Positions 36,635 to 44,481 of a stretch of 55,500 nucleotides of DNA are shown one piece after another. The notes below the pieces were generated by a model that was given only the letters and a program-made list of their open reading frames with translations, was not told the DNA's origin and did no database searches. The stretch's first letter is position 1. The number at the start of each line of letters is the position of its first letter. Position numbers and translations under genes: made by a program. Source of the DNA: Solobacterium sp. (GTDB lineage: Bacteria > Bacillota_I > Bacilli_A > Erysipelotrichales > Erysipelotrichaceae); the NCBI GenBank assembly GCA_017459725.1, contig JAFUCL010000077.1, forward strand, positions 1-55,500, in the 5' to 3' direction.

Positions 36635-36658
36635 TATGCAGAAAGACGAGGAATTGTC

Positions 36659-37579
36659 GTGAAAAAATTCTTATCCGCTCTCTTGATTGCCGGTGTTTTT
36701 CTGACCGGTTGTAAAGATAAAACCGCCGAAGTACAGAAGCAGGATTTCTCTAACGGACCTGTTGTAACTGAAGATACTGAAACACGTGAAGAGAAGATTC
36801 TCCGGATGATTCAGATATGTGTCGAAGATTATAATACTGACTCAATTGCGCATGTGGAAGACAGCCTGAAAACAGAAATCCAGCCCATGCCCCTTGAACT
36901 GGATTCACTTCCGGAAATCACCTCTCTGAATCAGCTGACAGAAATCAAAGCAGACGGATCAAACGCCGACTATGCCGGCACATATAAAATAGATGACAAA
37001 TATAATGTGACTTTCTATATCTATCATCCCAACGGAGGATATTTCTGGCTCAACGGTGATGTTGAATTCACCGTGAATCCGGAATACATCGTACGGGATG
37101 CTCCGGAGTTTGCAGAATACAAAGCAGTTCTGGATGATCTCCTGCCCCGTGCGCAGCTGATCCAGAATTATCTGACCGGCTTTGATGTAACGTTCGAAGA
37201 AGAAGCCACACTGGACGGTATATATCACCGGGTCCTGTATATGAATGATCAGGCACCGATGTCCATCGAGCAGATGCGGGCTGAAGCAGAATCCGTGTTC
37301 GACAAGAAGTTCCTCGAAGATACGTACTACTACAATGCCTTCGAAAGCCAAACACCGGTTTACCGGGAAGTTGACGGTGTGCTGTACTGCCTGGACTCCA
37401 TGATGACCGGATCTCCGGATAATCAGTATGATACTTCGACGATAATTGCTGCAGTTGACAATGGCGGCAAAGTGACAATTAACCTTCTCACAACGGTCAT
37501 GGACCAAACACTTCCTTATATAAAAGAGATCACAATAATTTCAACAAATAACGGATATAGATTACCTTCTTCAATATAA
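36659..37579 (+). CDS. Lipoprotein of unknown function
   Basis: 306 residues. The signal peptide KKFLSALLIAGVFLTGC ends in a lipobox, so Cys about residue 18 is lipidated and the protein faces outside. The mature part is acidic. It has a central region rich in Tyr and Asn (YAGTYKIDDKYNVTFYIYHPNGGYFWLNG) that looks like a beta-sheet domain. I recognise no enzyme motif. The start is GTG with GAGG 7 nt upstream. It stands alone between serS and a small basic protein; no clear terminator follows. Confidence 0.78.
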   Translation: MKKFLSALLIAGVFLTGCKDKTAEVQKQDFSNGPVVTEDTETREEKILRMIQICVEDYNTDSIAHVEDSLKTEIQPMPLELDSLPEITSLNQLTEIKADGSNADYAGTYKIDDKYNVTFYIYHPNGGYFWLNGDVEFTVNPEYIVRDAPEFAEYKAVLDDLLPRAQLIQNYLTGFDVTFEEEATLDGIYHRVLYMNDQAPMSIEQMRAEAESVFDKKFLEDTYYYNAFESQTPVYREVDGVLYCLDSMMTGSPDNQYDTSTIIAAVDNGGKVTINLLTTVMDQTLPYIKEITIISTNNGYRLPSSI

Positions 37580-37658
37580 CATTTACTTATGTGCGCATTT
37601 AGATTTTAGTGATATAATTTATTTTGTATAAAGTGATTTCTGGAAAGGGGGACGCATT

Positions 37659-37931
37659 TTGCCAAGGAAGAAATCTGCTTACGAGAAGAAACTGGAGTAC
37701 AATAATGCATACAACCGCGAAAACTATCGGTCCTTTTCTATTCGCTATGACAAAGAAAGTGAAAAGAAAATCATCAAGTGGCTGGAGAAACAGAACGGTG
37801 TAAAAGCATACGTCACTTCTCTGATCGTCGAGGACATGAAGAAACAAGCTGACGAGCGGGCCAGGAAACGGGCGATGAACGCTGCCGCAAAATCTTCCGC
37901 TCCAACGAAATCCACCAAAAAGAAAGGCTGA
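37659..37931 (+). CDS. Small basic protein, possibly ribbon-helix-helix
   Basis: 90 residues with a highly charged N-terminus (PRKKSAYEKKLEYNNAYNRENY). A possible strand RSFSIRYDKESEKKIIKWLEKQNGVKAYVTSLIVEDMKKQ follows, then a Lys/Ala-rich tail. The strand-helix-helix pattern recalls plasmid-type RHH DNA-binding proteins seen in many Bacillota genomes. Function is not shown. The start is TTG, with AAAGGGGG 7 nt upstream; TATAAT at about 37613 is a likely -10 box. Confidence 0.7.
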   Translation: MPRKKSAYEKKLEYNNAYNRENYRSFSIRYDKESEKKIIKWLEKQNGVKAYVTSLIVEDMKKQADERARKRAMNAAAKSSAPTKSTKKKG

Positions 37932-37951
37932 GATGCATCAGCTTTTCATTT
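37926..37951 (+). terminator. Terminator of the small basic protein gene
   Basis: AGGCTGA, 6-nt loop, TCAGCTT, then TTCATTTT; the stem overlaps the stop codon. Confidence 0.65.
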
Positions 37952-37991
37952 TCTGCCTGTTTGCCATGCATGCATGTCGTTGAAGATATTT

Positions 37992-38064
37992 AAAAACGCC
38001 CCGTTATGAAGTGCTCCCAAAAAGTTGAACAATACTTTTGGGGCTCAGTACATTAAGGGCGTTT
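37992..38064 (-). repeat. Nested inverted repeats after the M14 peptidase gene
   Basis: The outer arms AAACGCCC and GGGGCGTTTTT (minus strand) form a normal terminator stem, but its loop is over 50 nt. That loop holds a second hairpin, GCCCCAAAAGT and ACTTTTTGGGAGC (38013-38044). It may be a terminator whose loop received an insertion-sequence end, or simply two stacked hairpins. Confidence 0.55.
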
Positions 38065-38075
38065 CTGTATTTGCA

Positions 38076-39761
38076 TCAGTCCAGTGTGATTGTCATTGAA
38101 GCACTGCCGGCTTTTTCCTGGCATGCCGCTACGGTGATTTCCGTACCTGCTGCTGCTTTGACCACCCAGGTGAGCTTCTTCTTTGCTTTCGCAGCTGCTC
38201 GTGTGGTGATGTTGCCGTAGAAGAAGACACCGGTTGCGGTAGCGGAATAACCTGCAAGGTTGCCGATTTCCTGCTCAGCGCAGCCGACCGTTACTTCAGC
38301 ACCGGTCAGAACAGCTTTTACAGGCTTGGCACGGCCCATGTTGTTGGCAACTTCTGTCAGGTTGGTAGGCAGGAAGCCTTTGTTGCCGACGATCGCTGTT
38401 ACTTTGTATACGCCGTCACCGAGTTTTTCCGCATTCACGCAGTCAACTGACAGTTTCGGCATAGCCTTGGCAAAGCGGACCATGAAGGCTGTCATCTTTT
38501 CCACAACTTCCGGAAGGATATGCTTCGGAGGATTCTGGTGTGTGAACTTATAGTTGAAGCCGCCGATTTCCACATCACCGAATACAGGATGCTTGAACGG
38601 TTTCCAGTCGAGGTAGTCTTCCGGAGCGTTCTCCTTAACCCAGTTCATGCATGCATTGAAACGTTTGACAGCTGTTGCCTTGTCTTCTGCCTTGCGTGCA
38701 TTCCATACATACGGCATGCCTACGCGCTTGGCGAGATCCCACAGTTCAACAGTGTATGCAGGAATGCCTTCGGACTGATAGCACCAGTCATCGAATGCAC
38801 CGGAATCATAGCTTTCCTGATCCTGGATAAAGCTGTCAAAGATATTGATGACATCATATCCCATTTCTTCCTTGCCCATGTTGGCAATGGCAATGAAGTT
38901 GTCGATATCCTGCTTCGGAGCTGCCTTCTCGGGTTTTGTTCCGGGAGGATACAGGATGATGCCGCCGCTTGTGTGGTTGGTGGATACACCGCCGATATTC
39001 GGATGTGCAATGATCCAGTCAGCCATTGCTTTGGTTTCCGGATTACTCAGCGGATACTTGCCTGCGCCTGCCTGTCTTTCCTCAGGATACCAGCCGTACG
39101 GATAGTTCCGGTTGAAATCGAGGCCCCAGTCAGCTTTCTTTGTCTTCAGGTTCTCATCGCCTTCGAATTCTTCGAGCTCACCCTCTGCGTAAATATCATA
39201 GAAGGTTCCCTCTGTATCATCCGGCAGTCTCAGCGTAACGGTTGAAGGATTCTCGGGATCGATCTTCCAGGCACCGTACGGAGTCGGGATACGCATCATA
39301 CGGATGACACCGTCACCGTCAATATCCGCTTCCTTCATACCGCCTGCTTTAGGATTGTGCACACGGTTTACGGAACGGAGTGTAAACGGTGTGGAAAGAT
39401 ATGTTTCGGCACCGTCCGGGGATACACGCGGAATTACATATACGGTTGTACCGTCAAGAAGCTTTGTGACGGTATCATTCTCACCGTAGTTGGTGATCAG
39501 ATAGTCCAGTGTATGCATAGCGGCCATGGATCCGGTTACTTCACCGGCATGGTGATTGCCGTCAACATGGAAAGCCGGCTTTGTTTCCGGAGCCCCGGTC
39601 TTCATATTGGTAATCGTCATAGCATACACATTTCTTCCTTCTTCACTCACACAGATGCTTTCCAGTGAGCAGAGATCAGGATACTTTTCCGCAAAATACT
39701 CAAGGCAGCTTTTCAATTCATCATACTTGTAATAATGATCGTATTGAAATGTCGTTTTCAT
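38076..39761 (-). CDS. M14-family zinc carboxypeptidase
   Basis: 561 residues. The zinc motif HxxE is in GNHHAGEVTG (about 69-77); the third ligand His is in GVSTNHTSGG; the catalytic Glu is in AYTVELWDLA. The N-terminal segment YDELKSCLEYFAEKYPDLCSLESI is the usual M14 lead-in, and a C-terminal beta-rich domain (about 440-561) follows. No signal peptide is seen, so it should act in the cytoplasm on peptides. AAAGGA precedes the ATG by 6 nt. Only 16 bp separate it from the ABC ATPase gene, so it is likely the last gene of the T-box-controlled operon. Confidence 0.9.
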   Translation of the reverse strand: MKTTFQYDHYYKYDELKSCLEYFAEKYPDLCSLESICVSEEGRNVYAMTITNMKTGAPETKPAFHVDGNHHAGEVTGSMAAMHTLDYLITNYGENDTVTKLLDGTTVYVIPRVSPDGAETYLSTPFTLRSVNRVHNPKAGGMKEADIDGDGVIRMMRIPTPYGAWKIDPENPSTVTLRLPDDTEGTFYDIYAEGELEEFEGDENLKTKKADWGLDFNRNYPYGWYPEERQAGAGKYPLSNPETKAMADWIIAHPNIGGVSTNHTSGGIILYPPGTKPEKAAPKQDIDNFIAIANMGKEEMGYDVINIFDSFIQDQESYDSGAFDDWCYQSEGIPAYTVELWDLAKRVGMPYVWNARKAEDKATAVKRFNACMNWVKENAPEDYLDWKPFKHPVFGDVEIGGFNYKFTHQNPPKHILPEVVEKMTAFMVRFAKAMPKLSVDCVNAEKLGDGVYKVTAIVGNKGFLPTNLTEVANNMGRAKPVKAVLTGAEVTVGCAEQEIGNLAGYSATATGVFFYGNITTRAAAKAKKKLTWVVKAAAGTEITVAACQEKAGSASMTITLD

Positions 39762-39777
39762 TTTTTGTCCTTTCCGT

Positions 39778-40518
39778 TCAGAGAACTTTGCTCAGGAATT
39801 CTTTAGTTCTTTCTTCCTGGGGATTATCGAAGATCTGTTCGGGTGTGCCTTCCTCCGCAATGATACCGTCATCAATGAAGAGAACCCGGTCTGAAATGTT
39901 TTTGGCAAAGCCCATTTCGTGTGTAACGATTACACAGGTCATGCCGGACTGGGCAAGATCCTGAATAACTTCAAGTACGTCTTTGACCATTTCCGGGTCA
40001 AGAGCAGAAGTCGGTTCATCAAACAGCATGACATCCGGATGCATTGCCAGTGCTCTGACAATGGCAAGACGCTGTTTCTGTCCGCCTGACAGTTTGCGCG
40101 GATACTCATTTGCTTTGTCTTCCAGACCGACTGTCTTAAGCAGCTCTATTGCCTCTTTTTCCGCTTCTTCTTTGGGAACCTTCAGCTCAAGGGTCGGGGT
40201 GATCGTAATGTTGTCCATTACAGTCAGATGCGGAAATACATTGAACTGCTGGAATACCATACCGATCTTCTGTCTGTGTGCATCGAGGTCTGTTCCCTTG
40301 GGATCCAGAAGTGTGCCTTCAAAGTAGACCTCTCCCTGTTCGGGAACTTCCAGAAGATTCAGACATCTCAGGAAAGTAGACTTGCCTCCTCCGGAAGGAC
40401 CGATAATGGAGACCACTTCTCCTTTATAAATTGTTTCGCTTATTCCTTTTAATACGTGCAGATCGCCGAAACTTTTATGCAGATTCCGCACTTCAATCAT
40501 TGGTGTTCTGTCAGTCAC
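39778..40518 (-). CDS. Polar amino-acid ABC transporter, ATP-binding protein
   Basis: 246 residues. Walker [15 protein letters not shown], the [16 protein letters not shown] signature, Walker [16 protein letters not shown] and the H-loop VTHEMGFA are intact. It belongs to the GlnQ/HisP type of the polar amino-acid group. The start is probably the GTG at 40518, overlapping the permease stop; an ATG six codons in has no Shine-Dalgarno site. It powers the permease encoded just upstream. Confidence 0.94.
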   Translation of the reverse strand: MTDRTPMIEVRNLHKSFGDLHVLKGISETIYKGEVVSIIGPSGGGKSTFLRCLNLLEVPEQGEVYFEGTLLDPKGTDLDAHRQKIGMVFQQFNVFPHLTVMDNITITPTLELKVPKEEAEKEAIELLKTVGLEDKANEYPRKLSGGQKQRLAIVRALAMHPDVMLFDEPTSALDPEMVKDVLEVIQDLAQSGMTCVIVTHEMGFAKNISDRVLFIDDGIIAEEGTPEQIFDNPQEERTKEFLSKVL

Positions 40519-41176
40519 TGACGCTCAACCTCTTTTCCATCAATCCTACAAGCCAGGATAATACCAGTGTAACGACCAGATAAATTCCGGCGATAATAAA
40601 CAGCGGCTGCCAGATCAGGTATTTGTTTGCCAGAAGTGTTCTCGTGTACATCAGTTCATACAGCATGAATGTTCCGGCAAGTGAAGTTTCCTTGACCATT
40701 GCGATATATTCGTTGCCCAGAGCGGGAAGAATATTCTTGATTGCCTGCGGAAGTATGATTCTTGTCATACAGTGTGTTGCTGTCATACCGAGGCTTCTTG
40801 CGGCTTCCGTCTGACCGATGTCAACCGCATTGATGCCGCCGCGGATAATTTCCGATACGTATGCGCTCGAATTCAGGATAAGCGCCAGCAGTACATAGTA
40901 TACTTTGTCGATACTGTTCAATGCCGGAATTGCCATCGGTATGAAGTAATATGCAATGTACATCTGCACCAGAAGCGGTGTTCCTCTTAACACATTAACA
41001 TATACAGAGGCAATCTTTGACAGTACTTTGTTTTTGCTTAAATGCAGCAGTGCAACCAAAGCACCGAGGATGGAACCGAACAGCACGGCCACAAATGCAT
41101 ACCGCAGTGTGCCTACCAAGCCGCGCAGGAACATCGGCCAGTATTCCAGGAATACTTCAATAATACCTTTTCCCAT
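40511..41176 (-). CDS. Polar amino-acid ABC transporter, permease
   Basis: 221 residues with about five membrane segments. The HisM/GlnP-type features are present: [17 protein letters not shown], and the EAA loop [35 protein letters not shown] that docks on the ATPase. It probably works as a homodimer because only one permease gene is present. GGAG lies 7 nt before the ATG. Confidence 0.94.
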   Translation of the reverse strand: MGKGIIEVFLEYWPMFLRGLVGTLRYAFVAVLFGSILGALVALLHLSKNKVLSKIASVYVNVLRGTPLLVQMYIAYYFIPMAIPALNSIDKVYYVLLALILNSSAYVSEIIRGGINAVDIGQTEAARSLGMTATHCMTRIILPQAIKNILPALGNEYIAMVKETSLAGTFMLYELMYTRTLLANKYLIWQPLFIIAGIYLVVTLVLSWLVGLMEKRLSVSD

Positions 41177-41202
41177 TCTGAATCTCCTTCAATAATGAAT
41201 GC

Positions 41203-42114
41203 TTACTCTTCAATACCTGCCTCTTCCCTTGCGAATGCATACCACTCAGCGTAGTATCCCTTGTCTGCCGCAAACTGAATGATTTCATTGACGGTATTGA
41301 TCAGAGATGTTTCGCCTTTCTTGGCAAGCGCTACATTGCCTTCGTGTTCACCGTACATGGTCAGGTCAAACTTTATATTTGTAAGAGCGAACTGTCCTTC
41401 GGACTGTGTAACGTAGTTTTCAGCAGTATGGCCATCCAGTGCAACAGCGTCGCATTTGCCTGCAGAGAGACCGAGGATTGCCTGATCAAGTGTCGCAACG
41501 AGCTCCAGCTCTGTGCCGGCGTTCGGATCAAGCGCGATAATCTGGTCTTCTACATACATCTGCTGCAGGGATGAAGCCTGTGCCATAATGTGCTTTCCCT
41601 TGAAGTCTTCCAGAGACTTGTATTTGCCTTCGTCGGCTGCCGGGATGATCAGTGTGTGTCCGTAGTCTTTCGTGTTTCCTACATAACCGATGGAGAGTTC
41701 AAACTGCTCTTCTCTGTCAGCCTTCCAGCCGTAACCGGAGAATGCCATATCAACTTTGTTTGTATCAACCGCAACCATTGTTCCGTTGAAGTCCATGGTT
41801 TCGATGACAAGCTTTACACCCAGGCTGTCAGCGACATACTTGGCAAGCATCATTTCGCTTCCCTTGACGGTGCCGTCTTCCTCAACATATTCGTTCGGCG
41901 GATAGTCCGGGGAGGTCGCAATTACGAGTGTTCCTTTGCTGAGAATTTCCTTCAGCTTTCCCTCTGCCTTGGAAGTATCGACAGTCGGCTTTTCATATTT
42001 GGATGCATCATACAGATAAGCATAGGTATCCTCAGTTGCTGCAGAAGATGAACCGCAGGCAGCGAGTGTCAGTGCGAGTGAAGCAGCGAAGACAGTATTC
42101 ATTAATTTTTTCAT
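41203..42114 (-). CDS. Amino-acid-binding lipoprotein of an ABC importer
   Basis: 303 residues. The signal ends in the lipobox LTLAACG (Cys about 20). The mature part is of the SBP_bac_3 family: GTLVIATSPDYPPNEYVEEDG at the start, KVDMAFSGYGWKADREEQFELS, and a typical ligand segment ending in LAKKGETSLINTVNEII. Ligand is unknown from the protein alone. It is the first gene of the operon SBP-permease-ATPase-peptidase, with a T-box leader upstream that links it to the charging state of one tRNA. Confidence 0.92.
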   Translation of the reverse strand: MKKLMNTVFAASLALTLAACGSSSAATEDTYAYLYDASKYEKPTVDTSKAEGKLKEILSKGTLVIATSPDYPPNEYVEEDGTVKGSEMMLAKYVADSLGVKLVIETMDFNGTMVAVDTNKVDMAFSGYGWKADREEQFELSIGYVGNTKDYGHTLIIPAADEGKYKSLEDFKGKHIMAQASSLQQMYVEDQIIALDPNAGTELELVATLDQAILGLSAGKCDAVALDGHTAENYVTQSEGQFALTNIKFDLTMYGEHEGNVALAKKGETSLINTVNEIIQFAADKGYYAEWYAFAREEAGIEE

Positions 42115-42204
42115 TTTCTTTTTTCCCTTTCTTTATTTGTTTGAATTTGATTGTGTTTATTGAAACTGCATCGTCGCTCTAACATGTTCATATCCCCCTT
42201 AAAC

Positions 42205-42437
42205 AAAAATGCCGTCTCCCATACGAGAGACGACATCTAATCGCGGTACCACTCCGTTTGCTGCATATATAAATACAGCCACCTCTGATCCTTAACGTGG
42301 ATAATCCGTTCTTCCCTACTGATGGTTCAGGAAGAATTCTCCCAGATGCGCTTCTCCGAAACCGTTGCCGCAGAACTTCCACTCTGTTTCTGCTCGCTTG
42401 TGGGTCTGTTCCAGATACTCTTCTGTTCATCGAATAT
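42205..42437 (-). promoter_or_regulatory. T-box leader of the amino-acid importer operon
   Basis: On the minus strand the T-box core GGAGTGGTACCGCG (42242-42256) precedes a terminator GTCGTCTCTC/GGGAGACGGC followed by five T (42204-42236). AGAAGAGTA near the 5' end is the stem I loop-E half. The specifier region reads GGGAGAATTCTTCCTG. Depending on register the codon may be TCT (Ser), TTC (Phe) or AAT (Asn); I cannot settle it by eye. Confidence 0.9.
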
Positions 42438-42443
42438 GAATGT

Positions 42444-42472
42444 ATATTAGTTTACCTGTACACGATTGTCAA
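42444..42472 (-). promoter_or_regulatory. Promoter of the T-box importer operon
   Basis: On the minus strand consensus TTGACA (42467-42472), 17-bp spacer, TAATAT (42444-42449). It gives a leader starting near 42437. Confidence 0.8.
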
Positions 42473-42520
42473 CAAGTATTTTCAAACTTTTTTCTGAAAG
42501 TATTTTCAGAAAGATATGTG

Positions 42521-42557
42521 TTGACGCCGTAATTATATTTGATAAAATTAAATTGTA
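42521..42557 (+). promoter_or_regulatory. Promoter and OhrR-type operator of the peroxidase operon
   Basis: TTGACG (42521-42526), 16-bp spacer, TAAAAT (42543-42548). The 15-bp site TAAAATTAAATTGTA at 42543-42557 matches the Bacillus OhrR half operator TACAATTAAATTGTA, as I know it, at 14 of 15 positions. It covers the -10 box and start point. The operon encodes its own OhrR-like regulator. Confidence 0.75.
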
Positions 42558-42581
42558 AAAAATATAAAGGAGGATAAAACC

Positions 42582-43127
42582 ATGAGTTTCTATGATTACA
42601 CGCTGCCTGCACCTTCCGGAGAAACAGTCTCCACAGAGAATTACCGCGGCAAAGTAACACTCGTTGTCAATACAGCTACAGGCTGCGGATTCACTCCTCA
42701 CTATGAACCCCTTGAGAAGATGTATGAAGATCTTCATGACAAGGGACTGGAAATCATTGATGTTCCCTGCAACCAGTTCATGGGACAGACACCCGGCTCC
42801 GATGAAGACATCCATGCATTCTGCACACTGCATTACAACACACAGTTCCCGCAGATGAAGAAGAGCGATGTCAACGGTCCGAATGCACTGCCGCTGTTTG
42901 AGTATCTTAAGAGCCAGAAGGGCTTCGAAGGATTCGGCAAAGGTGCTACAGCACTGATGATGAAGGCACATACAGCTGCTCATGACAAGAAGAACGGCTG
43001 GGCAAAGGATGACATCAAGTGGAACTTCACAAAGTTTGTTGTAGACCGTGAAGGCAATGTTGTCGCACGTTTTGAACCGACAGCAGATATGGATGATGTC
43101 CGTAAGTGTGTTGAAAGTCTTCTGTAA
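42582..43127 (+). CDS. Glutathione peroxidase family protein (thioredoxin-type)
   Basis: 181 residues. The peroxidatic Cys35 is in NTATGCGFTP (selenocysteine-free), with Gln in VPCNQFMGQ and Trp in WNFTKF completing the catalytic triad. A further Cys (about 82, in HAFCTLHYN..FP) stands where the resolving Cys of thioredoxin-dependent enzymes lies. It reduces hydrogen peroxide and lipid or organic peroxides in the cytoplasm, probably using thioredoxin rather than glutathione. AAAGGAGG lies 9 nt before the ATG. First gene of a redox operon with a flavoprotein and OhrR. Confidence 0.93.
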   Translation: MSFYDYTLPAPSGETVSTENYRGKVTLVVNTATGCGFTPHYEPLEKMYEDLHDKGLEIIDVPCNQFMGQTPGSDEDIHAFCTLHYNTQFPQMKKSDVNGPNALPLFEYLKSQKGFEGFGKGATALMMKAHTAAHDKKNGWAKDDIKWNFTKFVVDREGNVVARFEPTADMDDVRKCVESLL

Positions 43128-43160
43128 TTGTCCGATACTTTAACAAGGGAGGTTTCACTT

Positions 43161-44042
43161 ATGTCTGATCTTTATGATATTGCGATTATCGGCACCGGTC
43201 CGGGCGGACTGGAAGCTGCCATTACCGCAAAAATCCGCAATAAAAACATTCTTGTTCTCGGTTCTCCGGAATCCAGCCTGAAGGTGCAGAAAGCCCACGA
43301 AATCGGCAACTATCTCGGTCTTCCGGCAATCTCCGGTGAACAGATGCAGAAGACATTCCTGGATCATGCAAAATCCATGGGTGTGGAAATTACGGATGAC
43401 AGAGCTGTGGCAGTTTACGATTTCGGCGATTACTTTGCCATCCAGACCAGAGACGGAAACTACAATGCGTCTTCGATCATTCTGGCTACCGGTGTGGTCG
43501 CTGCCAAACCGTATCCCGGTGAAGAGCGTCTGCTGGGAAGAGGCGTCAGTTACTGCGCTACCTGCGATGCGCCGCTGTACCGTGATAAGACAGCCATCGT
43601 GATTGCATCATCACCTTCTGAAGAAGCAGAAGCTGACTTCATGAGTGAATATGCCGCAAAGGTCTATTACATTCCGCTGTACAAGGAAGAAGCCCATGTC
43701 AGAGAAGGCATTGAAGTGCTCCGGGTTAAACCGGTGGAGATCGTCGGTGAGAACAAAGTAGAGAAACTGGTCACGGATCAGGATGAAATCACCGCTGATG
43801 GTGTCTTCATTCTGCGTGAAGCCGTTGCGCCGGGTCAGCTGGTGCCGGGTCTTGAAACAGACGGTCCGCATGTTAAGGTGAACCTTGATATGTCCACCAG
43901 CCTTCCGGGTGTATTCGCCTGCGGTGATATTGCAGGTCTTCCGTATCAGTACATTAAAGCAGCAGGTCAGGGAAATACAGCAGCGTTATCGGCAGTGAAT
44001 TATCTTGCCGCAAAAGAAAGACTGAAAAATCAGCAGGGATAA
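43161..44042 (+). CDS. Thioredoxin-reductase-like flavoprotein lacking the usual NADPH motif
   Basis: 293 residues. The FAD Rossmann motif is intact (DIAIIGTGPGGLEAA), the redox disulfide is CATC (in SYCATCDAP), and the C-terminal FAD motif GVFACGDIAG is present. In the second, NADPH-binding subdomain the usual GGGNSAxEE is replaced by IASSPSEEAEADF, so there is no glycine loop. This resembles the ferredoxin- or otherwise non-NADPH-dependent flavin thioredoxin reductases of Clostridia. I infer a non-NADPH electron donor. The ATG at 43161 has GGGAGG 8 nt upstream; a TTG 33 bp earlier is less likely. Confidence 0.85.
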   Translation: MSDLYDIAIIGTGPGGLEAAITAKIRNKNILVLGSPESSLKVQKAHEIGNYLGLPAISGEQMQKTFLDHAKSMGVEITDDRAVAVYDFGDYFAIQTRDGNYNASSIILATGVVAAKPYPGEERLLGRGVSYCATCDAPLYRDKTAIVIASSPSEEAEADFMSEYAAKVYYIPLYKEEAHVREGIEVLRVKPVEIVGENKVEKLVTDQDEITADGVFILREAVAPGQLVPGLETDGPHVKVNLDMSTSLPGVFACGDIAGLPYQYIKAAGQGNTAALSAVNYLAAKERLKNQQG

Positions 44043-44049
44043 CCATTCC

Positions 44050-44481
44050 ATGAACGATGAAATGCTGAAACTGGACAATCAGCTCTGCTTTCCCCTGTAC
44101 GCTGCAGCACGTAAAGTAGTCAATCTTTACACACCTTATCTCAAACCGCTGGGTATTACATATACACAGTATCTGGTCTTCCTGGTTCTCTGGGAAAATG
44201 ACGGACAGACCGTCCGTGATCTGTGCCGCCGTCTGTATCTGGACAGCGGTACACTCACGCCTTTGCTGAAGAAGATGGAAGACTGCGGGTATATTGTTCG
44301 CGAAAGACTTCCTGAAGATGAACGCTGTGTCAGAATCAGTCTTACGGACAAAGGAAGAGACATGAAATCAGCTGCTGCTGAAATTCCGCTTCAGGTCGGC
44401 TCATGCATCAGACTTGAACCCGAAGAAGCAATGAACCTTTACAATACTCTGTATAAACTGATCAGATCCCAGGAGGAATGA
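44050..44481 (+). CDS. MarR-family peroxide sensor, OhrR-like
   Basis: 143 residues. Near the N-terminus LDNQLCFPLYAAAR carries the Cys that senses organic peroxides in OhrR. A winged helix-turn-helix follows (TVRDLCRRLYLDSGTLTPLLKKMEDCGYIVRERLPEDERCVRISLTDKG). Oxidation of the Cys should release DNA and open the operon. It lies 8 bp behind the flavoprotein and in front of a CDF gene; an OhrR-type site covers the operon promoter. Confidence 0.9.
   Translation: MNDEMLKLDNQLCFPLYAAARKVVNLYTPYLKPLGITYTQYLVFLVLWENDGQTVRDLCRRLYLDSGTLTPLLKKMEDCGYIVRERLPEDERCVRISLTDKGRDMKSAAAEIPLQVGSCIRLEPEEAMNLYNTLYKLIRSQEE

Noticed and set aside
42300..42345. A histidine (CAT) specifier for the importer T-box
   Set aside because: GAACCATC fits the GAA-N-codon look, but the following bases do not pair with the 5' strand before AGTA, so this position is unlikely to be the specifier loop.
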